Position numbers and translations under genes: made by a program. Of a stretch of DNA of 64,000 nucleotides, positions 50,370 to 58,466 are shown in pieces (positions within the stretch are counted from its first letter, which is position 1; every line of letters begins with the position of its first letter). The stretch comes from Micromonospora cabrerizensis (lineage in GTDB: Bacteria > Actinomycetota > Actinomycetes > Mycobacteriales > Micromonosporaceae). The notes under the pieces are model-generated. The model saw nothing but the letters and a program-made list of their open reading frames with translations, made no database searches and was not told where the DNA came from. The stretch spans positions 45,253-109,252 of the forward strand of contig NZ_JAKKFI010000083.1 of the NCBI RefSeq assembly GCF_022230955.1. Reading direction: 5' to 3'.

Positions 50370-51782
50370 TCAGGAAGGATACTGCGGGTGGGAACGTCCT
50401 GCCGTGGTCGGCAGGACCAGCTCGTCCGTCCGGCCGATGTCGGCGAGGCCGATCGCGTCACCGAACCGGCCAAGTGCCACCAGCGCCGCACCGGTGGCGC
50501 CGATCTCCGGGTTGCGTTGGTGCGACACCGGCCGCGGTGCGAGCGCGGCGGCGAAGGCCTGCCGCCACCACACCGACGCCGCCACGGCACCCCCGCCCAG
50601 CACCACACCGACCGGCTTGTCGATGGTGGACTCCAGCACGGCGAGATCCTCTGTGACCAGGTCACACAACCCCTGCATCAGCCCAGCCAGGATGTCGACC
50701 GAGGTGGTGCCGAAGCTGAGGCCACGCAGCTCGCCGCTGCCCGCCGGCGCCAGACCGGGAGCCCGGTCGCCGCCGAAGCGCGGGTCGGCCGGTCGGCCAC
50801 CGCCCGTCGGCACCAGCGCCAACGCCGCGTCCAGCTCCGCGCCCCGGGGCAACCGCAGCTCCCGGTCCGCCCAGGCGAACAGGTTGCCCCCGCAGGCGTA
50901 CGCCGCCCCGGTCACCACGTGCTCGTGGTCGACCCGGTAACGCCACAGCCGCTCGGGGAGCCGGGGCATCGGCTCACCGGCCGGGATCCGCTGCATCAGC
51001 CGTACGGCCGCGGAGGTGCCCACGGTGACGGCGGCCCGGCTCGGGTCGACGCAGCCCGAACCGACGTTCGACGCACCGCCGTCGCCGACCGGCGGTGACC
51101 ACCGGGCCTCTGCCAGCTGCGGCCAGCGGGCGGCCAGGTCGGCTCGGAGCCGGCCGTTCCAGTCCAGGTCGCCGAGGGGCGGCAGATCCTGCGGCCGTGC
51201 CCCGGCCAGGGTCAGCGCCTCCTCGTCCCAGCGCAGGGTGCGCAGGTCCAGCAGGCCGGTCCCGGAGGCCTGGGAGATCGACATGGGCGCTGTGTCGAGC
51301 AGCTCGCCCAGCACGTACTCGGGTAGGCCGACGAACCGGGCGATCGGGCTGCCGGACTGCTCGCGCAACCAGGGCAGGCGCATCGACCAGTACGAACGGT
51401 GCCACCAGCAGCCGGTGCGTTGGTGGAAGCCGTCCGGGTCGGACGGCCCCGCCGTGCCGCCGACGGGGACCGGCCGGGTGTCCAGCCAGGTGACCACCGG
51501 GCCCATCGGGGCACCGGCGCGGTCCAGCGGGAGCACCGAGTGCCACTGTGCGGAGACCGCCACCAGGCCGACGTCGTGCAGGTGCTCACCGTCGGCCAGC
51601 TCGTCCAGACACTCGACCAGGGAGGCGAGGTAGTCGGGACCGGACAGCGTACCGGTGCCGTCGTCGCCGATGGCGAGGTCGACCTTGCGCCGGGCCAGGG
51701 CACCGGGCAGCGGCCGGGTGTCCCCGTCCAGCACCAACCCCCGTACCGAGGAGGTGCCCAGATCGAGCGCGAGAATGTTCAT
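50370..51782 (-). CDS. FGGY-family carbohydrate kinase (gluconate/xylulose kinase-like)
   Basis: The protein is 470 aa. The N-terminal phosphate-1 motif is ILALDLGTSSVRGLVLDG; a later VTVGTSAAVRLM and VVLGGGAVAASVWWRQAFAA mark the second actin-like domain. AVSAQWHSVLPLD and TWLDTRP resemble gluconokinase-type FGGY kinases, but the substrate is not certain. It is transcribed away from the trp leader. About 100 bases without a gene separate it from the kinase gene. Confidence 0.85.
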   Translation of the reverse strand: MNILALDLGTSSVRGLVLDGDTRPLPGALARRKVDLAIGDDGTGTLSGPDYLASLVECLDELADGEHLHDVGLVAVSAQWHSVLPLDRAGAPMGPVVTWLDTRPVPVGGTAGPSDPDGFHQRTGCWWHRSYWSMRLPWLREQSGSPIARFVGLPEYVLGELLDTAPMSISQASGTGLLDLRTLRWDEEALTLAGARPQDLPPLGDLDWNGRLRADLAARWPQLAEARWSPPVGDGGASNVGSGCVDPSRAAVTVGTSAAVRLMQRIPAGEPMPRLPERLWRYRVDHEHVVTGAAYACGGNLFAWADRELRLPRGAELDAALALVPTGGGRPADPRFGGDRAPGLAPAGSGELRGLSFGTTSVDILAGLMQGLCDLVTEDLAVLESTIDKPVGVVLGGGAVAASVWWRQAFAAALAPRPVSHQRNPEIGATGAALVALGRFGDAIGLADIGRTDELVLPTTAGRSHPQYPS

Positions 51783-51836
51783 CGCCGGTCAAGTTACCCG
51801 GTGCGAACCGGGCAGCGGGCGCGTAGGGTGGATCAC

Positions 51837-51896
51837 ATGCTCGCGCATCTGACCAGTTGGTGGCCCGCCGACCCGGCGGCCACCCTCCGCGCGTAG
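51837..51896 (+). CDS. trpL: trp leader peptide (attenuator peptide)
   Basis: This 19-codon ORF encodes MLAHLTSWWPADPAATLRA, with tandem Trp codons at 51858-51863, and GGGTGG a few bases before the ATG. It lies 92 bases before the anthranilate synthase start. Tandem Trp in a short leader before trpE is the classical attenuation signal. A comparable leader controls the fused anthranilate synthase of Streptomyces venezuelae. Confidence 0.9.
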   Translation: MLAHLTSWWPADPAATLRA

Positions 51897-51929
51897 CTCC
51901 ATCCACGCGGCCGCCCTCCAGGCGGCCGC
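51859..51929 (+). promoter_or_regulatory. Transcription attenuator of the anthranilate synthase gene
   Basis: Three mutually exclusive pairings are visible. A 1:2 hairpin GGTGGCC (51859-51865) with GGCCACC (51878-51884) overlaps the Trp codons. The terminator-like hairpin is GCGGCCGCC (51907-51915) with GGCGGCCGC (51921-51929). The alternative antiterminator pairs GGCGGCC (51875-51881) with GGCCGCC (51909-51915). A ribosome stalled at the Trp codons would free the antiterminator strand. No T-run follows the last stem. Confidence 0.8.
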
Positions 51930-51987
51930 CGGATCTCCCGGCCGGATGGCCGCCACGACGGCGGCGCCCAGCCCGACGGAGACCCCG

Positions 51988-53910
51988 ATGACCCACCTGC
52001 CCGACCTGCTCGCCGCCATCGCCCGCGGTGTCGACCCTGGTCCCTTCGCCCTGCTCCGTCGTGAGGGCGCAGACGAGCTGGAGCTGTTCACCGGCGTGGT
52101 CGACACGGTCGAACGACTCGCGGACATCCCGCTGACGCCCGGCGCACCCGGCCCGCAGACGCTGGCCCTGGTGCCGTTCCGGCAGATCTCCGAACGCGGC
52201 TTCGCCTGCGTCGACGACGGTGCCCCGCTGGAGTGCCTCCAGGTCCGCGACCATCGACGCATCGCCCTGGCCGACGCCCTGGCCATGCTGCCCGACGAGC
52301 AGGTCCGCACGGTCGACGCCGCGTTCGACATCACCGACGAGGAGTACGCACGGATCGTGCACCGGGTGCTCGCCGAGGAGATCGGCCGCGGCGAGGGCGC
52401 CAACTTCGTCATCCACCGCACCATGCACGCCACCGTGCAGGGCCCACCGCTGGTGGCGGCGCTGGCCGCGCTGCGCCGGCTGCTGGTCGCCGAGCGCGGC
52501 GCGTACTGGACGTTCGTGGTGCACACCGGCACCCGGACGATGGTCGGCGCGAGCCCGGAGCGGCACGTCAGCGTCGACGACGGACTGGTGATGATGAACC
52601 CCATCAGCGGCACCTTCCGGCGCGCCGGTGACACCCCGGACCGGGAGGCGCTGCTGCGGTTCCTCGACGACCCGAAGGAGGTCGAGGAGCTGTACATGGT
52701 GCTCGACGAGGAGCTGAAGATGATGGCCACCGTCGCCGAGCACGGCGGCCAGGTGATCGGCCCGTACCTGAAGGAGATGTCGCACCTGGCGCACACCGAG
52801 TACCTGCTCGCCGGGCGGGGCACCCGGGACGTGCGGGAGGTGCTGCGCGAGACGATGTTCGCCCCCACCGTGACGGGCAGCCCGATGGAGAACGCTTGCC
52901 GGGTGATCGCCCGACACGAGCGCCGGGGCCGCGGCTACTACTCCGGGGTGCTGGCCCTGCTCGGCCACGACGAGGCCGGCCGACAGACGCTCGACGCCCC
53001 GATCCTGATCCGTACCGCCGAGATCTCCCCCGCCGGCCGGCTGCGGGTCCCGGTGGGCGCCACCCTGGTCCGGCACTCGACGGCGGCCGGCGAGGTGGCC
53101 GAGACGCACGCCAAGGCCGCCGGTGTGCTGGCCGCCCTCGGCCTCGGGCCGGCGGCGCCCGACCGGGGCCGCGAGCCGGTCGCACGGCTGGCCGACGACC
53201 CTGCGGTACGCGACGCGCTGGCGACGCGCAACGCACCGCTGGCGCGGTTCTGGTTGGACCAGCGGGCACCGGACGCGCCCGGGCTGCCCGGGCTGGTCGG
53301 CCGTCGCGCGTTGATCGTGGACGCCGAGGACACCTTCACCGGCATGCTGGCCCACCAGCTCGGCGCGTTGGGGTTGGCGGTGACCACCCGACCGTGGCAC
53401 GCGAGCGGCTCCGTCGACGGCTACGACCTGGTGGTGGCCGGTCCCGGGCCGGGTGACCCGGGCAGCGCCGACGAGCCGAAGATGGTGGCCCTACGGGAGC
53501 TGCTGGCCGGGCTGCTGGCGACCGGCCGGCCCACCCTCGCCGTCTGCCTCGGCCACCAGGTGCTGGCCGGGCAGCTGGGGTTGCCGCTGCACCGCAGGGA
53601 CGCGCCCTACCAGGGGTTGCAGCGGGAGGTGCCGCTGTTCGGCAGGACCAGGCGGGTGGGGTTCTACTCGTCGTTCACCGCCCGCGCGGAGGCGGACCGG
53701 CTGGACACCGCGTACGGGCCGGTGGAGTTGGCCCGGGATCCGGGCGACGGCGCCGTGCACGCCCTCCGGGGGCGCGGCTTCGCCGGGGTGCAGTTCCACC
53801 CCGAGTCGGTGCTCAGCCCGGACGGGCTGGCTGTGCTGACCGAGTTGCTGACCGACCTGCTGCCGGCGCCGCGCGCGGACGAGCTGTCCGCGACCGGCGG
53901 ACGCGCATAG
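51988..53910 (+). CDS. trpEG: Fused anthranilate synthase TrpE-TrpG (PhzE/TrpEG-like)
   Basis: The protein is 640 aa from ATG 51988 (MTHLPDLLAAIARGVDPGPF); GGAG precedes it. Residues ~1-420 are the chorismate-binding synthase: GASPERHVSV, MNPISGTFRRAGD, VTGSPMENACRVI and GYYSGVLALLGHD. Residues ~440-620 are a class I glutamine amidotransferase: nucleophile Cys in AVCLGHQVLAG and His/Glu in VQFHPESVLSP. It converts chorismate and glutamine to anthranilate; a PhzE-type product (ADIC) cannot be excluded, since fused enzymes of both kinds share this layout. No other trp or phenazine genes are nearby. The Trp leader favours a tryptophan-linked role. Confidence 0.9.
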   Translation: MTHLPDLLAAIARGVDPGPFALLRREGADELELFTGVVDTVERLADIPLTPGAPGPQTLALVPFRQISERGFACVDDGAPLECLQVRDHRRIALADALAMLPDEQVRTVDAAFDITDEEYARIVHRVLAEEIGRGEGANFVIHRTMHATVQGPPLVAALAALRRLLVAERGAYWTFVVHTGTRTMVGASPERHVSVDDGLVMMNPISGTFRRAGDTPDREALLRFLDDPKEVEELYMVLDEELKMMATVAEHGGQVIGPYLKEMSHLAHTEYLLAGRGTRDVREVLRETMFAPTVTGSPMENACRVIARHERRGRGYYSGVLALLGHDEAGRQTLDAPILIRTAEISPAGRLRVPVGATLVRHSTAAGEVAETHAKAAGVLAALGLGPAAPDRGREPVARLADDPAVRDALATRNAPLARFWLDQRAPDAPGLPGLVGRRALIVDAEDTFTGMLAHQLGALGLAVTTRPWHASGSVDGYDLVVAGPGPGDPGSADEPKMVALRELLAGLLATGRPTLAVCLGHQVLAGQLGLPLHRRDAPYQGLQREVPLFGRTRRVGFYSSFTARAEADRLDTAYGPVELARDPGDGAVHALRGRGFAGVQFHPESVLSPDGLAVLTELLTDLLPAPRADELSATGGRA

Positions 53911-53939
53911 TCGCCGCACCCTGGGGTAGGGCTGGATCG

Positions 53940-53984
53940 ACCGGTGGCGCGGACGGGCCGAGAGCCCCCGCCCGCGCCACCGGT
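53940..53984. terminator. Terminator between convergent trpEG and wrbA
   Basis: Arms 53940-53957 and 53967-53984 pair over 18 bp with one mismatch (ACCGGTGGCGCGG...CCGCGCCACCGGT ends). It is placed to end both genes. Confidence 0.85.
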
Positions 53985-53995
53985 CACTTCCGCCG

Positions 53996-54613
53996 TCAGC
54001 CGGCCAGGCCCGCCTTCAGCGCGGTGCCCAGCAGCACCGCACGCCGCGCGGTGAGCGCGCACGCGCCGAGGGCCACGGCGTCCGGGGCGATCTCCCCGTT
54101 GTTGCTCGTGTGCGAGGCGCCGTACGGGTTGCCGGCGATGAACTGGCTGGTGTCGGTATAGCCGGGGGTGACCACGACACCGCCCCAGTGGTAGAAGACG
54201 TTGAAGAGGGAGGTCAGCGTGGTCTCCTGCCCGCCGTGCGAGGTCGCCGTCGAGGTGAAGGCGGAGTAGACCTTGTTGGCCAGCGCGCCCTGCGCCCAGA
54301 GCGGGCCGGTGGTGTCGATGAACTGCTTGAGCTGGGCCGCGACCATGCCGTACCGGGTCGGCGCGCCCATGATCACCACGTCGGCCCAGGACAGGTCGTC
54401 GACCATCGCCTCGGGCACGTCCTGGGTCTCCAGGCGGTGCGCCTGCCAGCCGGAGTTGGAGCGGATCGCCTCGTCCGGCGCCAGCTCGCGCACCTTGCGC
54501 AGACGCACCTCGGCGCCGGCGTCCCCGGCGGCCTCGCAGGCCGCCTGAGCCATCTGGTACGTGATGCCGGTGGCGCTGTAATAGATCACCGCTACCTTGG
54601 TCTGGGCAGCCAT
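53996..54613 (-). CDS. wrbA: NAD(P)H:quinone oxidoreductase, WrbA family
   Basis: The protein is 205 aa from ATG 54613. The flavodoxin-like FMN loop is VIYYSATGITYQMAQA; WADVVIMGAPTRYGMVAAQL and STATSHGGQETTLTSLFNVF are WrbA signatures. Two-electron reduction of quinones protects against redox cycling. A ribosome site lies within GGGAACATCTG upstream. Confidence 0.93.
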   Translation of the reverse strand: MAAQTKVAVIYYSATGITYQMAQAACEAAGDAGAEVRLRKVRELAPDEAIRSNSGWQAHRLETQDVPEAMVDDLSWADVVIMGAPTRYGMVAAQLKQFIDTTGPLWAQGALANKVYSAFTSTATSHGGQETTLTSLFNVFYHWGGVVVTPGYTDTSQFIAGNPYGASHTSNNGEIAPDAVALGACALTARRAVLLGTALKAGLAG

Positions 54614-54914
54614 CAGATGTTCCCCTATCTCGTCTCGGGTCAGCTCTCGCGACTACCCGTCGCGCGCGATCTCTAACGGCAGCGCCCGGACGATCCCACC
54701 TACCGGTCGGCGGGCTCAAGTTTTCCGCAACTTCCCGGTGGTTGGCTCCCTACGCACCGCGAGGACGACGATCCTGATCCCATCGGTGCCGGTGGCTTTC
54801 CGCCGCCGCCCCGCACCGGGCACCTGAACGGGGGATCGCGCTCCGCCACCAACGGCGCTGGCGTAGCGCGATCAGGGGCCGTTCAGCCTGCTCACCCCCG
54901 GGTGGCGGACGATC
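54614..54914. other. Intergenic region with terminator-like inverted repeat
   Basis: About 300 bases hold the wrbA promoter side and, at 54825-54885, a composite inverted repeat: TGAACGG...GATCGCGCT (54825-54842) against AGCGCGATC...CCGTTCA (54865-54885). It lies 29 bases beyond the stop of the DUF3037 gene and is probably its terminator. No gene seen. Confidence 0.6.
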
Positions 54915-55283
54915 TCAGTGGACCAGGGCCGCCATCAGCCGGTCCAGCTCGGCCGCCGGGTCGGCGGTGAGCCCGGTGTGCACCGGACCCGTCTGGATCA
55001 TCGTGCTGCGCGGTGCCACCAGCCAGTGGAACCGCTCGCCGAGCCGCATCCGGGTCGCCGGCCCGTCGCCGGAGCACGTCCGGTCCAGGGAGTCGAGCAC
55101 CGCGGCCACCGCCGGCAGGTCCACGTCGGGCGCCAGTGCGCGGACCCGGTCGGCGTCGAGGTGCGTACGCGCCGCCAGGAAGTCACGCTGCTGGCAGTAG
55201 AGCAACACCCCGACGTTGATCTGCTCGCCGCGCTCGATGCGGGGCACCAGCCGGATCAGCGCGTACTCGAAGGGTTGTCTCAT
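54915..55283 (-). CDS. DUF3037 domain protein
   Basis: The protein is 122 aa. FEYALIRLVPRIERGEQINV followed by GVLLYCQQRDFLAARTHLDA is the DUF3037 signature. Its start overlaps the stop of the HipA-like gene by ATGA. DUF3037 and HipA-like genes are commonly paired; whether they form a toxin-antitoxin-like unit is not established. Confidence 0.88.
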   Translation of the reverse strand: MRQPFEYALIRLVPRIERGEQINVGVLLYCQQRDFLAARTHLDADRVRALAPDVDLPAVAAVLDSLDRTCSGDGPATRMRLGERFHWLVAPRSTMIQTGPVHTGLTADPAAELDRLMAALVH

Positions 55284-56047
55284 GCCGCGCTCCCCTGCGG
55301 CAGCCAGTCGGCCGTGCGGGCGACCCGGCGGGACAGGTGCTCCAGGTACGCGGCCCGCGCGGCGTCGGCCGTCTCGAAGTCGGCGGCGGTCAGCCAGGCC
55401 GCCGGCACCAGGGCGAGCACTTCGGTGAGCAGCTCCGGGGTGATCCGGGGGGCCAGGTCGGCGTCGGCCTCGGCCAACCGCGAGGCGTACGGGGCGAGCA
55501 CGTGGTCCTCAGCCCGGTAGGCCCGGTGCACGGCCGCCTCGGCCCGGGGCCAGTTGTGGTGGAAGTACAGCGAGGCCCCGTGGTCGATCAGCCACAGCTC
55601 CCGGTGCCAGACCAGCAGGTTCGGGTTACGCCAACTCCGGTCGACGTTCTCCACGTACGCGTCGAACCAGAGCACCCGGGAGGCCAGCGCCGCGTCGACG
55701 GGGTGCGCCACCGGGTCGAAGCCGAGCGCCCCGGGCAGGAAGTCCATCCCCAGGTTGGCGCCGCCGCTGTTGCGCAGCAGCTCCTGCACCTCCTGGTCGG
55801 GCTCGGCCCGCCCGATGACCGGGTCGATGTCGAGCACCACCAGCGGCGGCACCCGCAGCTCCAGGCGGCGGGCCAGCTCAGCGCAGATCACCTCGGCGAT
55901 CAGCGCCTTGGGGCCTTGGCCGGCACCGCGGAACTTCGCCACGTACGTGCCCAGGTCGTCGGCCTCCACCACGCCAGGCAGCGACCCACCCTCCCGCAGC
56001 GGGGTGACGTAGCGGATCGCGGTGACCTGGCGGAGCACGACGCCCAC
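55280..56047 (-). CDS. HipA family kinase-like protein
   Basis: The protein is 255 aa from ATG 56047 (MGVVLRQVTAIRYVTPLREG). The kinase-like core has TYVAKFRGAGQGPKALIAEV (ATP-binding Lys), FDAYVENVDRSWRNPNLLVW (catalytic D...N pattern) and LWLIDHGASLYFHH (metal-binding Asp in the position of DFG). It is about half the length of E. coli HipA and lacks the N-terminal subdomain. The substrate is unknown. Confidence 0.82.
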   Translation of the reverse strand: MGVVLRQVTAIRYVTPLREGGSLPGVVEADDLGTYVAKFRGAGQGPKALIAEVICAELARRLELRVPPLVVLDIDPVIGRAEPDQEVQELLRNSGGANLGMDFLPGALGFDPVAHPVDAALASRVLWFDAYVENVDRSWRNPNLLVWHRELWLIDHGASLYFHHNWPRAEAAVHRAYRAEDHVLAPYASRLAEADADLAPRITPELLTEVLALVPAAWLTAADFETADAARAAYLEHLSRRVARTADWLPQGSAA

Positions 56048-56157
56048 CCTACTGGGCCCGGCTGCCCGGCCTGCACCGGTGAGCGCGATACCTGTGGGTC
56101 ATAAAAATGCCTCACAGTCATCACGCTCACCGGTGCGTGCCCGAGCCCACTCGGGCG

Positions 56158-56532
56158 TCAGTCGAGCTTGTCGCGTAGGTCGTCGACCTGCTGCTGGAGG
56201 CGGTCCACCGCGCTCTCGTTGTTGACGAAAGTGGTGATGCCCGCAGCCAGGCCCAGGCCGATCAGCACGGCCAGGATGCTCAGGACCAGGCCGCCGATGG
56301 CGACGCCCCGGCCGGTCACCCCGGGCCGGCGGGCCATCTTCAACCCGACGATGCCGAGGATGATGCCGATGATGCCGAGCACCAGCCCGAGCCAGGCGAG
56401 GATGGCGGTCAGCACGCTGAGCAGGCCAGCCACCCCGAAGACCAGCGCGAAGGTGGCGGCCGCGCTGGTCTTGGCGGCGGTGGTGGACGCCCGGTGGGTC
56501 CGCGACCCGGCCGAATCGCTTGCGGCAGTCAT
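56158..56532 (-). CDS. DUF4190-like small membrane protein with coiled-coil tail
   Basis: The protein is 124 aa from ATG 56532 after AAGGGAG. A disordered Ala/Thr N-terminus precedes two hydrophobic segments (LVFGVAGLLSVLTAILAWLG continuing to IIGIILGIVGL; GRGVAIGGLVLSILAVLIGL), then a coiled-coil tail (VDRLQQQVDDLRDKLD). The Gly/Ile-rich double hairpin resembles DUF4190-type proteins. Function unknown. Confidence 0.7.
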   Translation of the reverse strand: MTAASDSAGSRTHRASTTAAKTSAAATFALVFGVAGLLSVLTAILAWLGLVLGIIGIILGIVGLKMARRPGVTGRGVAIGGLVLSILAVLIGLGLAAGITTFVNNESAVDRLQQQVDDLRDKLD

Positions 56533-56631
56533 GGGACTCCCTTCCGTACGCGCGGCGCGCGCACTTCCGGGTGACCGCCTTCCCACTGCCTGGGCCGTTA
56601 TGCCAGCCCACCGGGACGTCCGGTCATCGCC

Positions 56632-57168
56632 TCAGGAGGTGAAGGGGTAACGCAGTTCGAGGATCGTGGCATCGCCGCGGTCCTGACCAACGCCGACGGG
56701 CTGCCACTCCCTGGGTAGGACCTCTTCGACCTCGACCACGGTCGGATCGTCCTTGACCTCGACCTTTGCCGCGATCGTGCGCGTGCCGTCGCCACGGAGG
56801 AAGTAGACCTGGGGGATCTCCATGGTGAGCAGACCGGAGGCCCCGCTGGCCTTGAAGCAGAAGTTGGTGCCACCCGGCAACGTGAGGTCGTTGCTCTGCA
56901 CCAGGATCAGATCGGCCGGCGGGTTGTGCGGGGTCGACCCACAATCGGTCAGGACGATGTGACCGTCACCCTTGATCAGCTTGATGCCCCGCTGGGCCAG
57001 CACCTGCGCGGCACCCGGGTAGGCGTAGTCCTCCACGATCGAGGGCGGCGTGTCCTCGGCTGCGGAGGGAAGTTGACTCACGATGACGGCCGCGGCGCTG
57101 GCCAGCACGACAGCCGCACCGCCGGCGATGGCCGTTTTCCAGGAAGAAATCTGCACTGAATTGTTCAC
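56632..57168 (-). CDS. Exported or membrane-anchored hypothetical protein
   Basis: The protein is 178 aa from GTG 57168 (VNNSVQISSWKTAIAGGAAV); the frame is open to 57270. One N-terminal hydrophobic segment (IAGGAAVVLASAAAVIVSQL) acts as signal or anchor. The remainder is beta-rich with two Cys (VLTDCGSTPH and GTNFCFKASG) that could form a disulfide outside the cell. No family is recognised. Confidence 0.7.
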   Translation of the reverse strand: MNNSVQISSWKTAIAGGAAVVLASAAAVIVSQLPSAAEDTPPSIVEDYAYPGAAQVLAQRGIKLIKGDGHIVLTDCGSTPHNPPADLILVQSNDLTLPGGTNFCFKASGASGLLTMEIPQVYFLRGDGTRTIAAKVEVKDDPTVVEVEEVLPREWQPVGVGQDRGDATILELRYPFTS

Positions 57169-57346
57169 CCCGTGTGAAGTCACCCGAAACCACGCTGCCC
57201 GCACGCAAAGCGCGAAGTGACGCGGTGGTGCCGCTGCAGCACCAGATGGTGACAGGAGAGATCGTGGCACATCTACGTCTCGCCGTGGGTCCCGCTGTCC
57301 GCCGGTGCCCTAACCTGGCCCAACCACCCGCGGGGAAAGGAGTCCG

Positions 57347-58456
57347 ATGACGAGAGAGCTCACAACATCCAAGGCGCTCGATCTGCGGATGACGAGCCTG
57401 CTGCTGCGCCCACATCCGAGCATTCAGCCTGGCGGCGTCGCCGAGGTGGTCCAGTGGTTCGGCGCGATGCAGGCGCAGGATCTGGCGAGCGGCCTGTGGT
57501 CGCTGGGCGCCCGGCTACCCGGGCAGAGCGTCGCCGACGTGCAGGCGGCGCTGGAGCGACGCGAGGCACTGCGTACCTGGCCGATGCGGGGCACCGTCCA
57601 CTTCGTCCCTCCCGCCGACGCCCGCTGGATGCTGGAGCTGACCGGCGTACGCTCGCTGGCTGGCGCGGCGACCCGGCGCGCGCAACTCGGGCTCACCGAG
57701 GCCGACGCGGACCGGGCGGTGGACGTCCTCGGCAGCGCCCTGGCCGGCGGGGGCCGGCTCACCCGGGCGCAGTGCCTCGCCGCCCTGCGCGGCGCCGGCA
57801 TCGGCACCGACGGCCAGCGCGGCTACCACCTGCTCTGGTACGCGAGTGTGCGGGGGGTGACCTGCGTGGCACCGCACCTGGGCAGCGAGCAGACCTTCGC
57901 TCTGCTGGACGAGTGGGCGCCCGAGTCACGCCACCTGGAACGGGACGAGGCGCTGGCCCTGCTCGCCCACCGCTACGTCCGCGGGCACGGGCCGGTCACC
58001 GCCCGCGAGTTCGCCGGCTGGACCGGCCTCACCCTGACCGACGCGCGGCGCGGCCTGGCCGCCGCCGATGACGTCCTGAGCACGGTACGGGTCGACGGCG
58101 AGCCGATGCACGTCGACGCGGCGCTGGCCGACACCACGCCTCCCCCGCTGGACGACATGATCGTGCTGCCGGGCTTCGACGAGTACCTGCTCGGCTACCG
58201 GGACCGCTCGTTGATGCTGGACCCCGCGCACCAGGCGGCCGTGGTGCCGGGCAACAACGGCATCTTCCAGGCCACAGTGGTCCGCTCCGGACGGGTGGTG
58301 GGCGTGTGGAAGCGCAAGGTCGGCCGCACGGCGGTCACCGTGACGGTCCAGCCGCTCACGACGCTCGACGCCCCGGCGCGGGCCCGGGTGGAGCAGGCGC
58401 TCATGCGGTACGCGGACTTCCTCGGGCTGCCTGCCCGCTTCGACTGGCTGACCTGA
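57347..58456 (+). CDS. Winged helix DNA-binding domain protein, AlkZ-like
   Basis: The protein is 369 aa from ATG 57347 after GGAAAGGAG. It has the HTH_42/YcaQ layout: VQWFGAMQAQDLASGLWSLG contains the QxQ motif of AlkZ-type DNA glycosylases (near residue 42), with LRTWPMRGTVHFVPPADARW and LPGFDEYLLGYRDRSLML as further signatures. AlkZ family members remove alkylated or crosslinked bases, some as self-resistance to genotoxic metabolites. Whether this one is active is untested. Confidence 0.85.
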   Translation: MTRELTTSKALDLRMTSLLLRPHPSIQPGGVAEVVQWFGAMQAQDLASGLWSLGARLPGQSVADVQAALERREALRTWPMRGTVHFVPPADARWMLELTGVRSLAGAATRRAQLGLTEADADRAVDVLGSALAGGGRLTRAQCLAALRGAGIGTDGQRGYHLLWYASVRGVTCVAPHLGSEQTFALLDEWAPESRHLERDEALALLAHRYVRGHGPVTAREFAGWTGLTLTDARRGLAAADDVLSTVRVDGEPMHVDAALADTTPPPLDDMIVLPGFDEYLLGYRDRSLMLDPAHQAAVVPGNNGIFQATVVRSGRVVGVWKRKVGRTAVTVTVQPLTTLDAPARARVEQALMRYADFLGLPARFDWLT

Positions 58457-58466
58457 CCGCGCGGCG

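Noticed and set aside
47757..51098. 1113-codon rightward frame opposite the sensor kinase and FGGY kinase
   Set aside because: Spans two genes and their intergenic gap with no domain; antisense shadow.
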